Positions 1 through 5,934 are shown, counted from the first letter of the stretch. The stretch is DNA of 6,047 bases from Defluviitaleaceae bacterium (GCA_009783525.1 WRDG01000151.1:1-6047), one strand, 5' to 3'. A program made the numbers and translations. Notes: generated from the letters alone by a model not told the origin.

Positions 1-1
1 A

Positions 2-1024
2 GACGTAATTATTTATTGGCTGGCAGTATTAAACATTCTGCCGTCAGAGTTGACCGAGCCGCAAAATACCCACGCATTGCTGCAGGCGTTAATGGACATA
101 AGCGAACCGGCGCAGATGCTTGCGGCGGATAAATTTTTCGATACGCTGCGCGACATTAACGCATTTATGGCGCAATTCAAGTTAATTACCGTAAATGCTG
201 AAAACGGCGGAAGCGTTGATGCGGAAAAAAACATGAACCTGGTTCAATTTTTTACGCGGAATTTGACGCAATCGGTTAATTCAAACGAAAGCCCGGCTTT
301 GCATGCTCATGTAGTCGATACCGATGATGTTTTTGATCAATTTCTTGCCGTATCCGAAGCGGACGATAACTTGTTTGAAACACAAAAAACAATTCCGCGA
401 AGCAATGCTGTTCCAACCGGCGGAATCGAAGCAGACCCCGAGCCGACTGCAATTAAAGCGGAGCACACGGCAAACGGATCAATCGATTCGGCAGGCGCAC
501 CGGAAACGGCTGTCAACGTTAACGCGCAAATCAATTTTACTGCCGACCAAACGGTGCAGATTACTCCGTCTGCGGCGCCGCAGCAAGCCGCGTATATAAA
601 CACGGCGGACGTTGTTTCGCAGATCATAAGCCGTTTTTCGTTTACATCGGCGGAGCAATTTATGGAAATTAAACTCACGCTACGTCCCGCAAATTTGGGC
701 GATGTTTCGCTTAAAGTAGCGACTGTAAACGGATTGGTTACGGCGCAGTTTGTGGCCGAAAACCAACGCATAAGGGAAATAATTGAGGCGAACTTCAATC
801 AGTTGAGGGACGCGCTGCAGCGGCAGGGCGTTTCGGTTTCCGAATTGTCCGTAAGCGTGCAGCAGGATCAAAACACCGAACAGATGAACCGGTTTTTAAT
901 GGCGCAGCAAAGCAGCAGGGCTCGAATGAACGACATACTCCAATCGGCGGCGGAAGCCGAAGGAGCGGAGCAGACGCAGGAGCCGGTTATCGACTACAAC
1001 ACCACCGTGAATTATTTAGTTTAA
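2..1024 (+). CDS. fliK: Flagellar hook-length control protein FliK (5' partial)
   Basis: FliK is a secreted molecular ruler. It measures hook length and its C-terminal domain switches the export gate (FlhB) from hook to filament substrates. The frame is open to the left edge, giving 340 visible residues; the TTG at 50 has no ribosome site and is not taken as the start. The first ~200 visible residues are low-complexity and rich in Ala, Asn, Thr and Glu, as expected of the poorly conserved ruler part. Visible residues ~205-291 match the Flg_hook C-terminal domain, with the signature LRPANLGDVSLKV at 227-239, followed by a helical stretch (IREIIEANFNQLRDALQRQG) and then VSVSELSVSV. A Gln/Glu-rich tail closes the protein. 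flgD follows after 49 bases. The family call rests on the C-terminal domain and the context; the missing N-terminus hides the secretion signal. Confidence 0.9.
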   Translation, partial: DVIIYWLAVLNILPSELTEPQNTHALLQALMDISEPAQMLAADKFFDTLRDINAFMAQFKLITVNAENGGSVDAEKNMNLVQFFTRNLTQSVNSNESPALHAHVVDTDDVFDQFLAVSEADDNLFETQKTIPRSNAVPTGGIEADPEPTAIKAEHTANGSIDSAGAPETAVNVNAQINFTADQTVQITPSAAPQQAAYINTADVVSQIISRFSFTSAEQFMEIKLTLRPANLGDVSLKVATVNGLVTAQFVAENQRIREIIEANFNQLRDALQRQGVSVSELSVSVQQDQNTEQMNRFLMAQQSSRARMNDILQSAAEAEGAEQTQEPVIDYNTTVNYLV

Positions 1025-1029
1025 ACAAA

Positions 1030-1053
1030 TGCCGCAAACAAAAAAATGCGGCA
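1030..1053 (+). other. Small stem-loop between fliK and flgD
   Basis: TGCCGCA at 1030-1036 pairs perfectly with TGCGGCA at 1047-1053 around a 10-base A-rich loop. It starts six bases after the fliK stop and ends just before the flgD ribosome site (AAGGGAG, 1058-1064). No T-run follows, so it does not look like an intrinsic terminator. It could be an RNA processing or stability element, or a chance palindrome. Confidence 0.35.
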
Positions 1054-1073
1054 AACGAAGGGAGTAAAGGCGC

Positions 1074-2048
1074 ATGTCACAAGATGTCAACGGTTTATGG
1101 GCGCCTTTTTCGCCGGCCGTATCGGGTGCAGCCGCAATGCAGTCCGCTAGGACCACGCAAAGCGAATTGGACAAGGATGCTTTTTTAAAACTGCTTATAG
1201 CACAAATGAAATACCAAGATCCTTTAAACCCGATGGAGAACAAAGAATTTTTGGCGCAAATGGCACAATTTACCGCACTTGAACAAATGCAGAACATGAA
1301 CAAATCCATGATGCAGTCGCAAGCGTACTCGATGATAGGCAAAAATGTATACGCTTATTATGCTAACGCAGCGGGTGTATACGAAGAAGTGGAAGGCTTG
1401 GTCACGGCAGTATCGCTAAAAAACAACGAAACGTTTTTACTCGTTAACGGAAAAGACGTGCCTCTTTCATCCGTTAGCGTCGTCGGAGACGACTATGTAA
1501 CCGCAATACAACTCAACTCGATTTTCGAAGGGGTTTCGTCCGCGCGCGACATTGCGCTGATCGGCAAATATATACAAGCGATAACCGTTTCTAACGGACA
1601 AGCGACGGGTTTCGTCGAAGGCGTCGTCGAATATGTGCGCTTCAACGGTAGGGATGCCATTCTTATGGTAGACGGGCAGGAAGTGTTCGCTAACGAAGTA
1701 GCGTCAGTTTCGGGAGTGCCCTTATTAATAGGTAAAACCATAAACGCGCGTTTTCTTAACGAAGACGGCGAATACGAAACGATAACAGGCGGAACCGTCA
1801 AAGGAGTTATCATCGTAAAAGACAAGGCATATTTGCAAGTAGACGGAAAAAATATCCCCATCGAACGTATCAATTACGCAACCGAAGCGCTAAGCTACGT
1901 AGGCAAAGAAATTACTTATCCCGGATATTCCGGCGTCGTGGAGTCGGTCACAATGAAAAACGGAATACCGTTTTTCGATATAGGTGAGCTTCAGCTTTCA
2001 TACACCGAATATCGGAAGATATCGGAAGAGGGAGCGGGCGCTTCATGA
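1074..2048 (+). CDS. flgD: Flagellar hook assembly (cap/scaffold) protein FlgD, enlarged C-terminal part
   Basis: FlgD caps the growing hook and helps FlgE subunits polymerise; it leaves the mature structure. The ATG at 1074 has a good ribosome site, AAGGGAG at 1058-1064, nine bases upstream. Residues ~30-75 are the conserved FlgD N-terminal domain: LDKDAFLKLLIAQMKYQDPL at 32-51, then NPMENKEFLAQMAQFTALEQ. From residue 87 on, the protein consists of four diverged tandem modules starting MIGK (87), LIGK (162), LIGK (218) and YVGK (275). The first three carry a V(N/D)G(K/Q) turn at 124, 199 and 256. At 324 residues it is longer than E. coli FlgD (about 230) and much longer than the short Bacillus form, owing to the extra modules. 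The stop overlaps the next start (ATGA), implying translational coupling. The identity is secure; the role of the repeated part is unknown. Confidence 0.95.
   Translation: MSQDVNGLWAPFSPAVSGAAAMQSARTTQSELDKDAFLKLLIAQMKYQDPLNPMENKEFLAQMAQFTALEQMQNMNKSMMQSQAYSMIGKNVYAYYANAAGVYEEVEGLVTAVSLKNNETFLLVNGKDVPLSSVSVVGDDYVTAIQLNSIFEGVSSARDIALIGKYIQAITVSNGQATGFVEGVVEYVRFNGRDAILMVDGQEVFANEVASVSGVPLLIGKTINARFLNEDGEYETITGGTVKGVIIVKDKAYLQVDGKNIPIERINYATEALSYVGKEITYPGYSGVVESVTMKNGIPFFDIGELQLSYTEYRKISEEGAGAS
1332..2018 (+). repeat. Four tandem protein-level modules in FlgD
   Basis: By eye, FlgD residues 87-137, 162-212, 218-269 and 275-315 align as one repeated unit. Each begins (M/L/Y)(I/V)GK followed by an alternating hydrophobic strand. 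Then comes a variable loop, a G-x-V-x-x-V-like strand (G108, G183, G240, G287), another strand ending in V(N/D)G(K/Q) (124-127, 199-202, 256-259; degenerate in copy 4, which is also shortened), and a final (V/I)-containing strand. The copies have diverged at DNA level, so this is an old duplication, not a recent expansion. The pattern suggests a small beta-barrel (SH3/Tudor-like) module, which is inference. Confidence 0.7.
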
Positions 2049-2401
2049 ACGGTATAACAAACAACCTCCGCATACACGAAGTAAACGCCGAAATTAAAAA
2101 AGCTCCCAACACAAACCAAACGGGTGCGGCGGCAAGTTTCAAGGATGTGCTAAACGGCGTACAATTTTCCAAACACGCCGATATGCGTTTAAACGCCCGG
2201 CAAATAAAACTGTCGGAAAATCAATTGTCGAGGGTCAACAACGGAATCGACAAAGCTGGCGACAAAGGTATACGCGACTCGCTGGTGTTGGTAGACAACA
2301 TCGCGCTGGTGATAAACGTAAAAAGCCGGACTGTAATAACCGCAATGCAGCAAGAAAACGAAAATGTATTTGACCATATTGACGGCGCCGTTATCGTATA
2401 A
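2045..2401 (+). CDS. Conserved flagellar operon protein, TIGR02530 family
   Basis: This 118-residue protein has no proven biochemical function that I know of. It is a small conserved protein found in flagellar operons of Bacillota between flgD and flgE. Recognisable family features, in order, are FSKHADMRLNAR at 41-52, KAGDKGIRDSLVLVDNIALV at 70-89, NVKSRTVITAM at 91-101 and NVFDHIDGAVIV at 107-118. No signal peptide or membrane segment is visible, so it is probably cytosolic or exported by the flagellar type III system. The ATG overlaps the flgD stop by four bases and has its own ribosome site (AGGGAG, 2029-2034, ten bases upstream). Its position suggests a job in hook assembly, perhaps as a chaperone or export factor for FlgD or FlgE; that is inference. 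Family recognition is from memory of the conserved motifs. Confidence 0.87.
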   Translation: MNGITNNLRIHEVNAEIKKAPNTNQTGAAASFKDVLNGVQFSKHADMRLNARQIKLSENQLSRVNNGIDKAGDKGIRDSLVLVDNIALVINVKSRTVITAMQQENENVFDHIDGAVIV

Positions 2402-2424
2402 GCCGGACCCTCTCGGGGAGCTTG

Positions 2425-2450
2425 CGGTTTCCGAATGACAGACGAAACCG
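2425..2450 (+). other. Small stem-loop in the flgE leader
   Basis: CGGTTTC at 2425-2431 pairs perfectly with GAAACCG at 2444-2450 around a 12-base loop. It lies in the 83-base gap before flgE and ends 19 bases ahead of the flgE ribosome site. A second tiny hairpin (CCC 2408-2410 with GGG 2415-2417) lies just upstream. No T-run follows. The pair could structure the flgE leader, but stems this short may arise by chance. Confidence 0.3.
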
Positions 2451-2469
2451 AACGGCGGCCGACAACCAA

Positions 2470-2475
2470 AGGAGG
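2470..2475 (+). promoter_or_regulatory. Strong ribosome binding site that fixes the flgE start
   Basis: AGGAGG is a perfect Shine-Dalgarno core. It sits nine bases before the ATG at 2485 and twelve before the adjacent ATG at 2488. It decides against a longer reading from TTG at 2422, whose extra 21 residues are Arg/Asn-rich and unlike any FlgE N-terminus. The strength fits the need for many hook subunits. Confidence 0.85.
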
Positions 2476-2484
2476 CACAAGACT

Positions 2485-3963
2485 ATGATGCGTTCATTGT
2501 TCACCGGAGTATCAGGGCTGCGTGTTCATCAGACAAAAATGGACGTAATCGCAAACAATATTTCAAACGTCAACACGGTGGGTTTCAAGTCAAGTCGCGT
2601 GACGTTCAACGAAGTATTTTATCAACGCATACAGGGTGCGAGCGGTGCAAACGAAGAAACCGGACGCGCGGGAACCAATCCGATCGCAATCGGTTTAGGC
2701 GTGAGCGTAGCGACAATAGACAACCTTATGACTCAGGGCACCCCGCAGCGTACAGACAATCCGTTCGACATAATGATCCAAGGCGCGGGCTTCTTTATAG
2801 TCAGCGACAATTCCGGCATGTATTTTACGCGCGCCGGAAATTTTATCCTCGACCACAACTACAACCTTTCAATGAACGGATTGAAATTGATGGGATGGGA
2901 AGTCGATCCGCTCGACCCCACAAAAATAACGAGCGGCGCTGTCAGGCCGATAACAATCGACGGCGAAAAGCAATATGTTTCACCCGTGCCAACGTCCAAA
3001 ATAGACATAGTGGGCAATCTGAACGCTCACGAAGACAAAGTAGTCAACAGGACGATGGAATTTTACGATTCGGTGGGCAACAGATACACCGTAGACATAA
3101 GGATGACGTACGGCCCGGAATTGGATCCGCCGCTTGACAACACAACTGAATACAGTTTTTGGCAATTTGAATTTATCGATACGGACAGCGACGGGAATGT
3201 TTTTGCTTATCCGGAAAACATCCGCAGGAATCCCGACGGTTCGCATGCGGGTGTTCCGCTTTCAATTGAACTGGGTGCATCGCTTACATCTACGTCGGTT
3301 GCCTCGCCGCCTGTTAATTCCGGAATTTTAGTTTTTAACCATACCGGCAAACTGGTCGGCACAGTAAAAGATGAAGCCGCGGCAAATGCTATCGCTGCGC
3401 CAAGCGACATAAATCCTGTTTTGGTCAACATGCTTGTGCAAATAAACGATCATCCCAATTTACCCAACCCGACCGCGTGGTTCGGTGCAGAAGTTTACAA
3501 CGCAACAAACGAACGGGTTCCGGAAATAGGAGCGATCCAATTAAACTTTACGGGTTTGACCGGGTTCGTTGGTGAAGCGACGAACGCAAAGTCTCTATAC
3601 AGGAACGGTAACGGGCCTGGGACGCTTATGGACATGAACATCGGGCCGGACGGAAAAATTACCGGGCGTTATTCAAACGGCATGACTAAGCTACTTGGCC
3701 AAATACCCGTTGCTAGGTTTGTCAACCCGGCGGGATTGGAAAAAATCGGAAACAATCTGTTCGTTGTCACGCCCAACTCGGGCCCATTCGACGGCGTCGG
3801 CGAAACCGGCAACTTAATGGGCGGCGTATTGGAAATGGCAAACGTCGACCTGTCGGCTGAATTCACGGAAATGATTACTACTCAGAGGGGCTTCCAAGCC
3901 AACTCGCGCATCATAACCGTATCGGACGACATGCTGCAGGAGCTCGTTAATTTGAAACGGTAA
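2485..3963 (+). CDS. flgE: Flagellar hook protein FlgE
   Basis: FlgE is the subunit of the hook, the curved universal joint outside the cell, and is exported through the flagellar type III apparatus. The protein is 492 residues. Residues ~4-40 are the rod/hook N-terminal helix (SLFTGVSGLRVHQTKMDVIA, then NNISNVNTVGFKSSRVTF). Residues ~90-140 (FDIMIQGAGFFIVSDN, YFTRAGNF) form the D1 part. About 175-380 is the surface-exposed FlgE D2 region, starting IVGNLNAHEDKVVNRTMEFY. The C-terminal helix is 447-492 (GVLEMANVDLSAEFTEMITT, then QRGFQANSRIITVSDDMLQE). It is larger than E. coli FlgE (about 400), the excess lying in the variable outer region around 210-360. It contains no Cys, so spirochaete-type lysinoalanine cross-linking is impossible. 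GFQANSRII distinguishes the hook/rod class, and the length and operon place favour hook over FlgG rod protein. Confidence 0.95.
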   Translation: MMRSLFTGVSGLRVHQTKMDVIANNISNVNTVGFKSSRVTFNEVFYQRIQGASGANEETGRAGTNPIAIGLGVSVATIDNLMTQGTPQRTDNPFDIMIQGAGFFIVSDNSGMYFTRAGNFILDHNYNLSMNGLKLMGWEVDPLDPTKITSGAVRPITIDGEKQYVSPVPTSKIDIVGNLNAHEDKVVNRTMEFYDSVGNRYTVDIRMTYGPELDPPLDNTTEYSFWQFEFIDTDSDGNVFAYPENIRRNPDGSHAGVPLSIELGASLTSTSVASPPVNSGILVFNHTGKLVGTVKDEAAANAIAAPSDINPVLVNMLVQINDHPNLPNPTAWFGAEVYNATNERVPEIGAIQLNFTGLTGFVGEATNAKSLYRNGNGPGTLMDMNIGPDGKITGRYSNGMTKLLGQIPVARFVNPAGLEKIGNNLFVVTPNSGPFDGVGETGNLMGGVLEMANVDLSAEFTEMITTQRGFQANSRIITVSDDMLQELVNLKR

Positions 3964-3973
3964 CGTAAATATA

Positions 3974-4016
3974 AAGCGGCATTAAGCACGGGAATCTTAC
4001 GTGTTTAATGCCGCTT
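3974..4016 (+). terminator. Long stem-loop after flgE; possible weak terminator or RNA processing site
   Basis: Bases 3974-3990 pair with 4000-4016 over 17 positions (one G-T wobble, G3986/T4004; the outer 12 pairs AAGCGGCATTAA/TTAATGCCGCTT are perfect) around a nine-base loop, GGAATCTTA. It begins ten bases after the flgE stop. The downstream flank is A/T-rich (CAAAATTATTATAAAA) but lacks the T-run of a classic intrinsic terminator. It may therefore attenuate read-through, mark an RNase processing site, or protect the 3' end of abundant flgE mRNA. The structure itself is seen directly; the function is inferred. Confidence 0.5.
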
Positions 4017-4042
4017 CAAAATTATTATAAAATTATTTATTG

Positions 4043-4070
4043 TTGTTATAAATTGTTAATATGCTATACT
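4043..4070 (+). promoter_or_regulatory. Candidate housekeeping sigma promoter for flbD-motA-motB
   Basis: An extended -10, TGCTATACT (TG at 4062-4063, TATACT at 4065-4070), lies 16 bases after TTGTTA (4043-4048), a 4-of-6 match to the -35 consensus. The surrounding 50 bases are very A/T-rich. Transcription would begin near 4077, giving a leader of about 38 bases before flbD. No sigma-28-type flagellar promoter (TAAA / GCCGATAA) is visible here. A/T-rich DNA throws up -10-like sites by chance, so confidence is moderate. Confidence 0.45.
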
Positions 4071-4114
4071 TCATTCTTGTAACAAAAATACATGTGTTGC
4101 CTGCGGGGTGCCTT

Positions 4115-4309
4115 ATGATTCATGTGACGAAGTTAAACGAAGCGGATATGGTAATCAATTGCGAATTGATCGAGATGATAGAATCTACACCGGACACGAC
4201 GGTAACCATGAATACGGGACGGAAAATAATAGTAAAAGAACCGGTAAATGTTATGCTTGAGCGTATTATCGAATATAAAAGGAAAATAAATATCGAAGGC
4301 ATTATTTAA
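4115..4309 (+). CDS. flbD: FlbD/SwrD family flagellar protein
   Basis: This small 64-residue cytosolic protein belongs to the FlbD family, whose Bacillus subtilis member SwrD (formerly YlzI) increases flagellar motor power and is needed for swarming. Family hallmarks are MIHVTKLNEADMVINCELIE at 1-20, MIESTPDTTVTM at 21-32, the turn NTGRKIIVKEPV at 33-44, and a Lys/Arg-rich C-terminal helix. The ATG at 4115 is preferred over the in-frame ATG at 4061. The family protein begins with MI-x-VT-x-LN, the upstream 18 residues are not family-like, and ATG 4061 overlaps the promoter -10. GGGG at 4105-4108 is a modest ribosome site six bases upstream. motA follows about 30 bases on, which fits a role with the stator. 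The gene is not the unrelated sigma-54 activator also called FlbD in Caulobacter. Confidence 0.92.
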   Translation: MIHVTKLNEADMVINCELIEMIESTPDTTVTMNTGRKIIVKEPVNVMLERIIEYKRKINIEGII

Positions 4310-4323
4310 TACGTTGCACTTTG

Positions 4324-4328
4324 AAAGG
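4324..4328 (+). promoter_or_regulatory. Ribosome binding site favouring the GTG start of motA
   Basis: AAAGG lies ten bases before GTG 4339. The alternative TTG at 4321 has no purine-rich site upstream (the preceding bases are ACGTTGCACT). The site therefore moves the predicted start 18 bases downstream. Confidence 0.55.
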
Positions 4329-4338
4329 TTTGGCTTTA

Positions 4339-5130
4339 GTGGAAATCGGCTCGATAATCGGTATTCTGTTCGGTTCGTTTTTTACGGTTTTTTCTATAAT
4401 CCAAGCAGCCGGAAATGATTTGGACAAAGCCGCAACTTTTATAAACGGACCTGCAATAATGATTACGATAGGCGGAACGTTCGCTTCGACTTTTTTTGGG
4501 ATAACGTTTAAAAAATTAATGGCGTCCTTTGCAGCCATCCGTATTGTATTTAAACCTCCGGAAATTGATCCGGCGGAGGCGATAGATAAAATCGTATCTT
4601 TGGCCTACACTGCGCGAAAAGAGGGCATATTGGCTCTTGAAGACGCCGTTATGGACATGGACGACGAATTTTTACAAAAAGGCATCATGATGATAGTGGA
4701 CGGCAACGATCAAGAGTTGGTAAAGGCGATAATGGAAACCGAGTTGGCGCATATTGACGAACGGCATGGAGAGCTTGCCGCCACGTTCGATTTTATAGCG
4801 GCTCAAGCTCCCGCGTGGGGAATGGTCGGCACATTGATAGGCTTGATATTGATGCTGCTTGACATGAACGACCCGTCCAATGTAGGGCCCAATATGGCGA
4901 TAGCTTTGGTTACAACATTTTACGGCTCGATTATCGCAAATTTTTTGGCTTTACCCATAGCAAATAAAATGAAAATGATAAGCAAAGAAGAATTGTTGCT
5001 TAAATCGGTTATGGTCGAAGGGATGCTGTCTGTACAAAACGGAGAAAACCCGCGTATAATCGAAGAGCGTTTAAAATGTTTTTTAGCTCCGTCGATACGC
5101 AGCGAAGTCGGTAATTACGATAATGATTGA
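4339..5130 (+). CDS. motA: Flagellar motor stator protein MotA
   Basis: MotA forms, with MotB, the inner-membrane ion channel that drives rotation. From GTG 4339 the protein is 263 residues and begins MEIGSIIGILFG, like typical MotA/PomA N-termini (often MDLATIIG). A TTG at 4321 would add six residues (MKGLAL) but lacks a ribosome site. Four membrane segments are visible at about 3-21, 37-56, 157-177 and 186-208. Between segments 2 and 3 lies the cytoplasmic domain that touches the rotor protein FliG; R93 and E101 (ARKEGILALED) match the E. coli R90/E98 pair. P158 (APAWG) and P206 (ALPIA) match the conserved E. coli P173 and P222. T165 and T193 resemble the sodium-pathway threonines of PomA (28 apart in both). 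The stop overlaps the motB ATG by one base. The family is certain; the ion used is inferred. Confidence 0.95.
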   Translation: MEIGSIIGILFGSFFTVFSIIQAAGNDLDKAATFINGPAIMITIGGTFASTFFGITFKKLMASFAAIRIVFKPPEIDPAEAIDKIVSLAYTARKEGILALEDAVMDMDDEFLQKGIMMIVDGNDQELVKAIMETELAHIDERHGELAATFDFIAAQAPAWGMVGTLIGLILMLLDMNDPSNVGPNMAIALVTTFYGSIIANFLALPIANKMKMISKEELLLKSVMVEGMLSVQNGENPRIIEERLKCFLAPSIRSEVGNYDND

Positions 5131-5912
5131 TGCTTATGGCATATAAAAAAAAGCCGGATGCACTTCCGAGAGGCGCGCCGGGTTTTATGACTACGTACGG
5201 CGACATGGTAACGCTTCTGCTTTGCTTTTTTATTATGTTATATTCTATATCAAATATTGACGCAGACAAATTTAAACTGCTCGCGGAATCATTGATCGGC
5301 AAAGAAATAAATATTATAGATTCGGCAATTTTTGATAAAATTACGTCAGATAATGATTCTATGTCAAACGGATACGCCGATGACGGCATTCAAAACGGAA
5401 CGGATGAAAACCGTTTTGACGGAAATCAAAATACTACGTATGAGCATAATAATATAAGCGAAATGGTCGCGGAATTTGAGTCATATTTATCGGGCAACGA
5501 CATAACCGCGGGTATAGTGGTGGAAGAGCTCGGTGAATACATGCGGCTGAGACTTCCCGACGGGATATTGTTTGGAGCGGGGAGCGCGGACTTAATTCCC
5601 GGAGCGTACAATGTATTAGAAATTTTGATAGTCGAAATGTTGAAATATCCTGAAAATGAAATAAGGGTAGAAGGCCATACATGCGATTTGCCGATAAATA
5701 CGGAACGTTTTCCAAATAATTTATATTTGTCTTCCGCTAGGGCTGATACTGTAGTATTGTATTTTATAGAAAAAGGTTTTTCACCCAAACGTTTCACATC
5801 AGAAGGCAAGGGCGAGTGGTGGCCTATTGCTTCAAACGAAACACCCGAAGGCCGGGCATTAAACAGGCGCGTAGAAATAAAAATATTCGCAAGGCAAACA
5901 AAAGTTAACTAA
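5130..5912 (+). CDS. motB: Flagellar motor stator protein MotB (OmpA-like peptidoglycan anchor)
   Basis: MotB pairs with MotA in the stator, carries the ion-binding aspartate and anchors the complex to peptidoglycan. The protein is 260 residues. A short basic N-terminus (KKKP) leads into one membrane segment at ~24-41 (TTYGDMVTLLLCFFIMLYSI), where D25 is the ion-carrying Asp. A helical plug/linker follows, then an acidic, Asn-rich spacer (~70-108). The OmpA/MotB domain spans ~128-255: LFGAGSADLIPGA, VEGHTCDLPINT, LSSARA (R204) and EGRALNRRVEI (240-250). ATG 5130 shares its A with the motA stop (TGATG), suggesting termination-reinitiation; no ribosome site is visible. ATG 5136 (MAYKKKPD) is an equally family-like alternative. 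The usual GHTD is GHTC here (C185), and C32 sits seven residues after D25 as in PomB. Confidence 0.95.
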   Translation: MLMAYKKKPDALPRGAPGFMTTYGDMVTLLLCFFIMLYSISNIDADKFKLLAESLIGKEINIIDSAIFDKITSDNDSMSNGYADDGIQNGTDENRFDGNQNTTYEHNNISEMVAEFESYLSGNDITAGIVVEELGEYMRLRLPDGILFGAGSADLIPGAYNVLEILIVEMLKYPENEIRVEGHTCDLPINTERFPNNLYLSSARADTVVLYFIEKGFSPKRFTSEGKGEWWPIASNETPEGRALNRRVEIKIFARQTKVN

Positions 5913-5920
5913 TATCTGCG

Positions 5921-5925
5921 AAAGG
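5921..5925 (+). promoter_or_regulatory. Ribosome binding site that fixes the fliL start
   Basis: AAAGG lies nine bases before ATG 5935 but only three before the in-frame ATG 5929. Spacing therefore favours 5935, which yields a FliL-like N-terminus starting MEKSKT. Confidence 0.65.
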
Positions 5926-5934
5926 TGTATGCGT

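Noticed and set aside
50..52. TTG 50 as the true start of fliK
   Set aside because: The frame is open upstream to the window edge and no ribosome site precedes it, so the gene is treated as 5' partial.
337..798. Long open frame on the minus strand inside fliK
   Set aside because: It lies wholly inside a well-supported gene, has no ribosome site or recognisable domain, and is explained as a shadow of the plus-strand codon pattern.
2011..2029. Direct repeat ATCGGAAGA at the end of flgD
   Set aside because: It is two nine-base copies only, inside coding sequence and read in different frames; this is most likely chance.
2422..2484. N-terminal extension of FlgE from TTG 2422
   Set aside because: The stretch overlaps the leader stem-loop and the perfect ribosome site, encodes an Arg/Asn-rich tail unlike hook proteins, and lacks its own ribosome site.
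2402..2484. Cyclic-di-GMP (GEMM) riboswitch in the flgE leader
   Set aside because: Only two short stems are present, and the conserved GEMM core and tetraloop/receptor sequences are not found.
2485..3963. Spirochaete (Treponema-like) origin suggested by the flgD-flgE-flbD-motA-motB-fliL order
   Set aside because: FlgE contains no Cys, whereas spirochaete FlgE uses a conserved Cys for the hook cross-link. The TIGR02530-type gene between flgD and flgE fits Bacillota better.
4061..4114. Longer FlbD starting at ATG 4061
   Set aside because: The added 18 residues are not FlbD-like, the ATG overlaps the candidate -10 element, and the family start MI-x-VT-x-LN lies at 4115.
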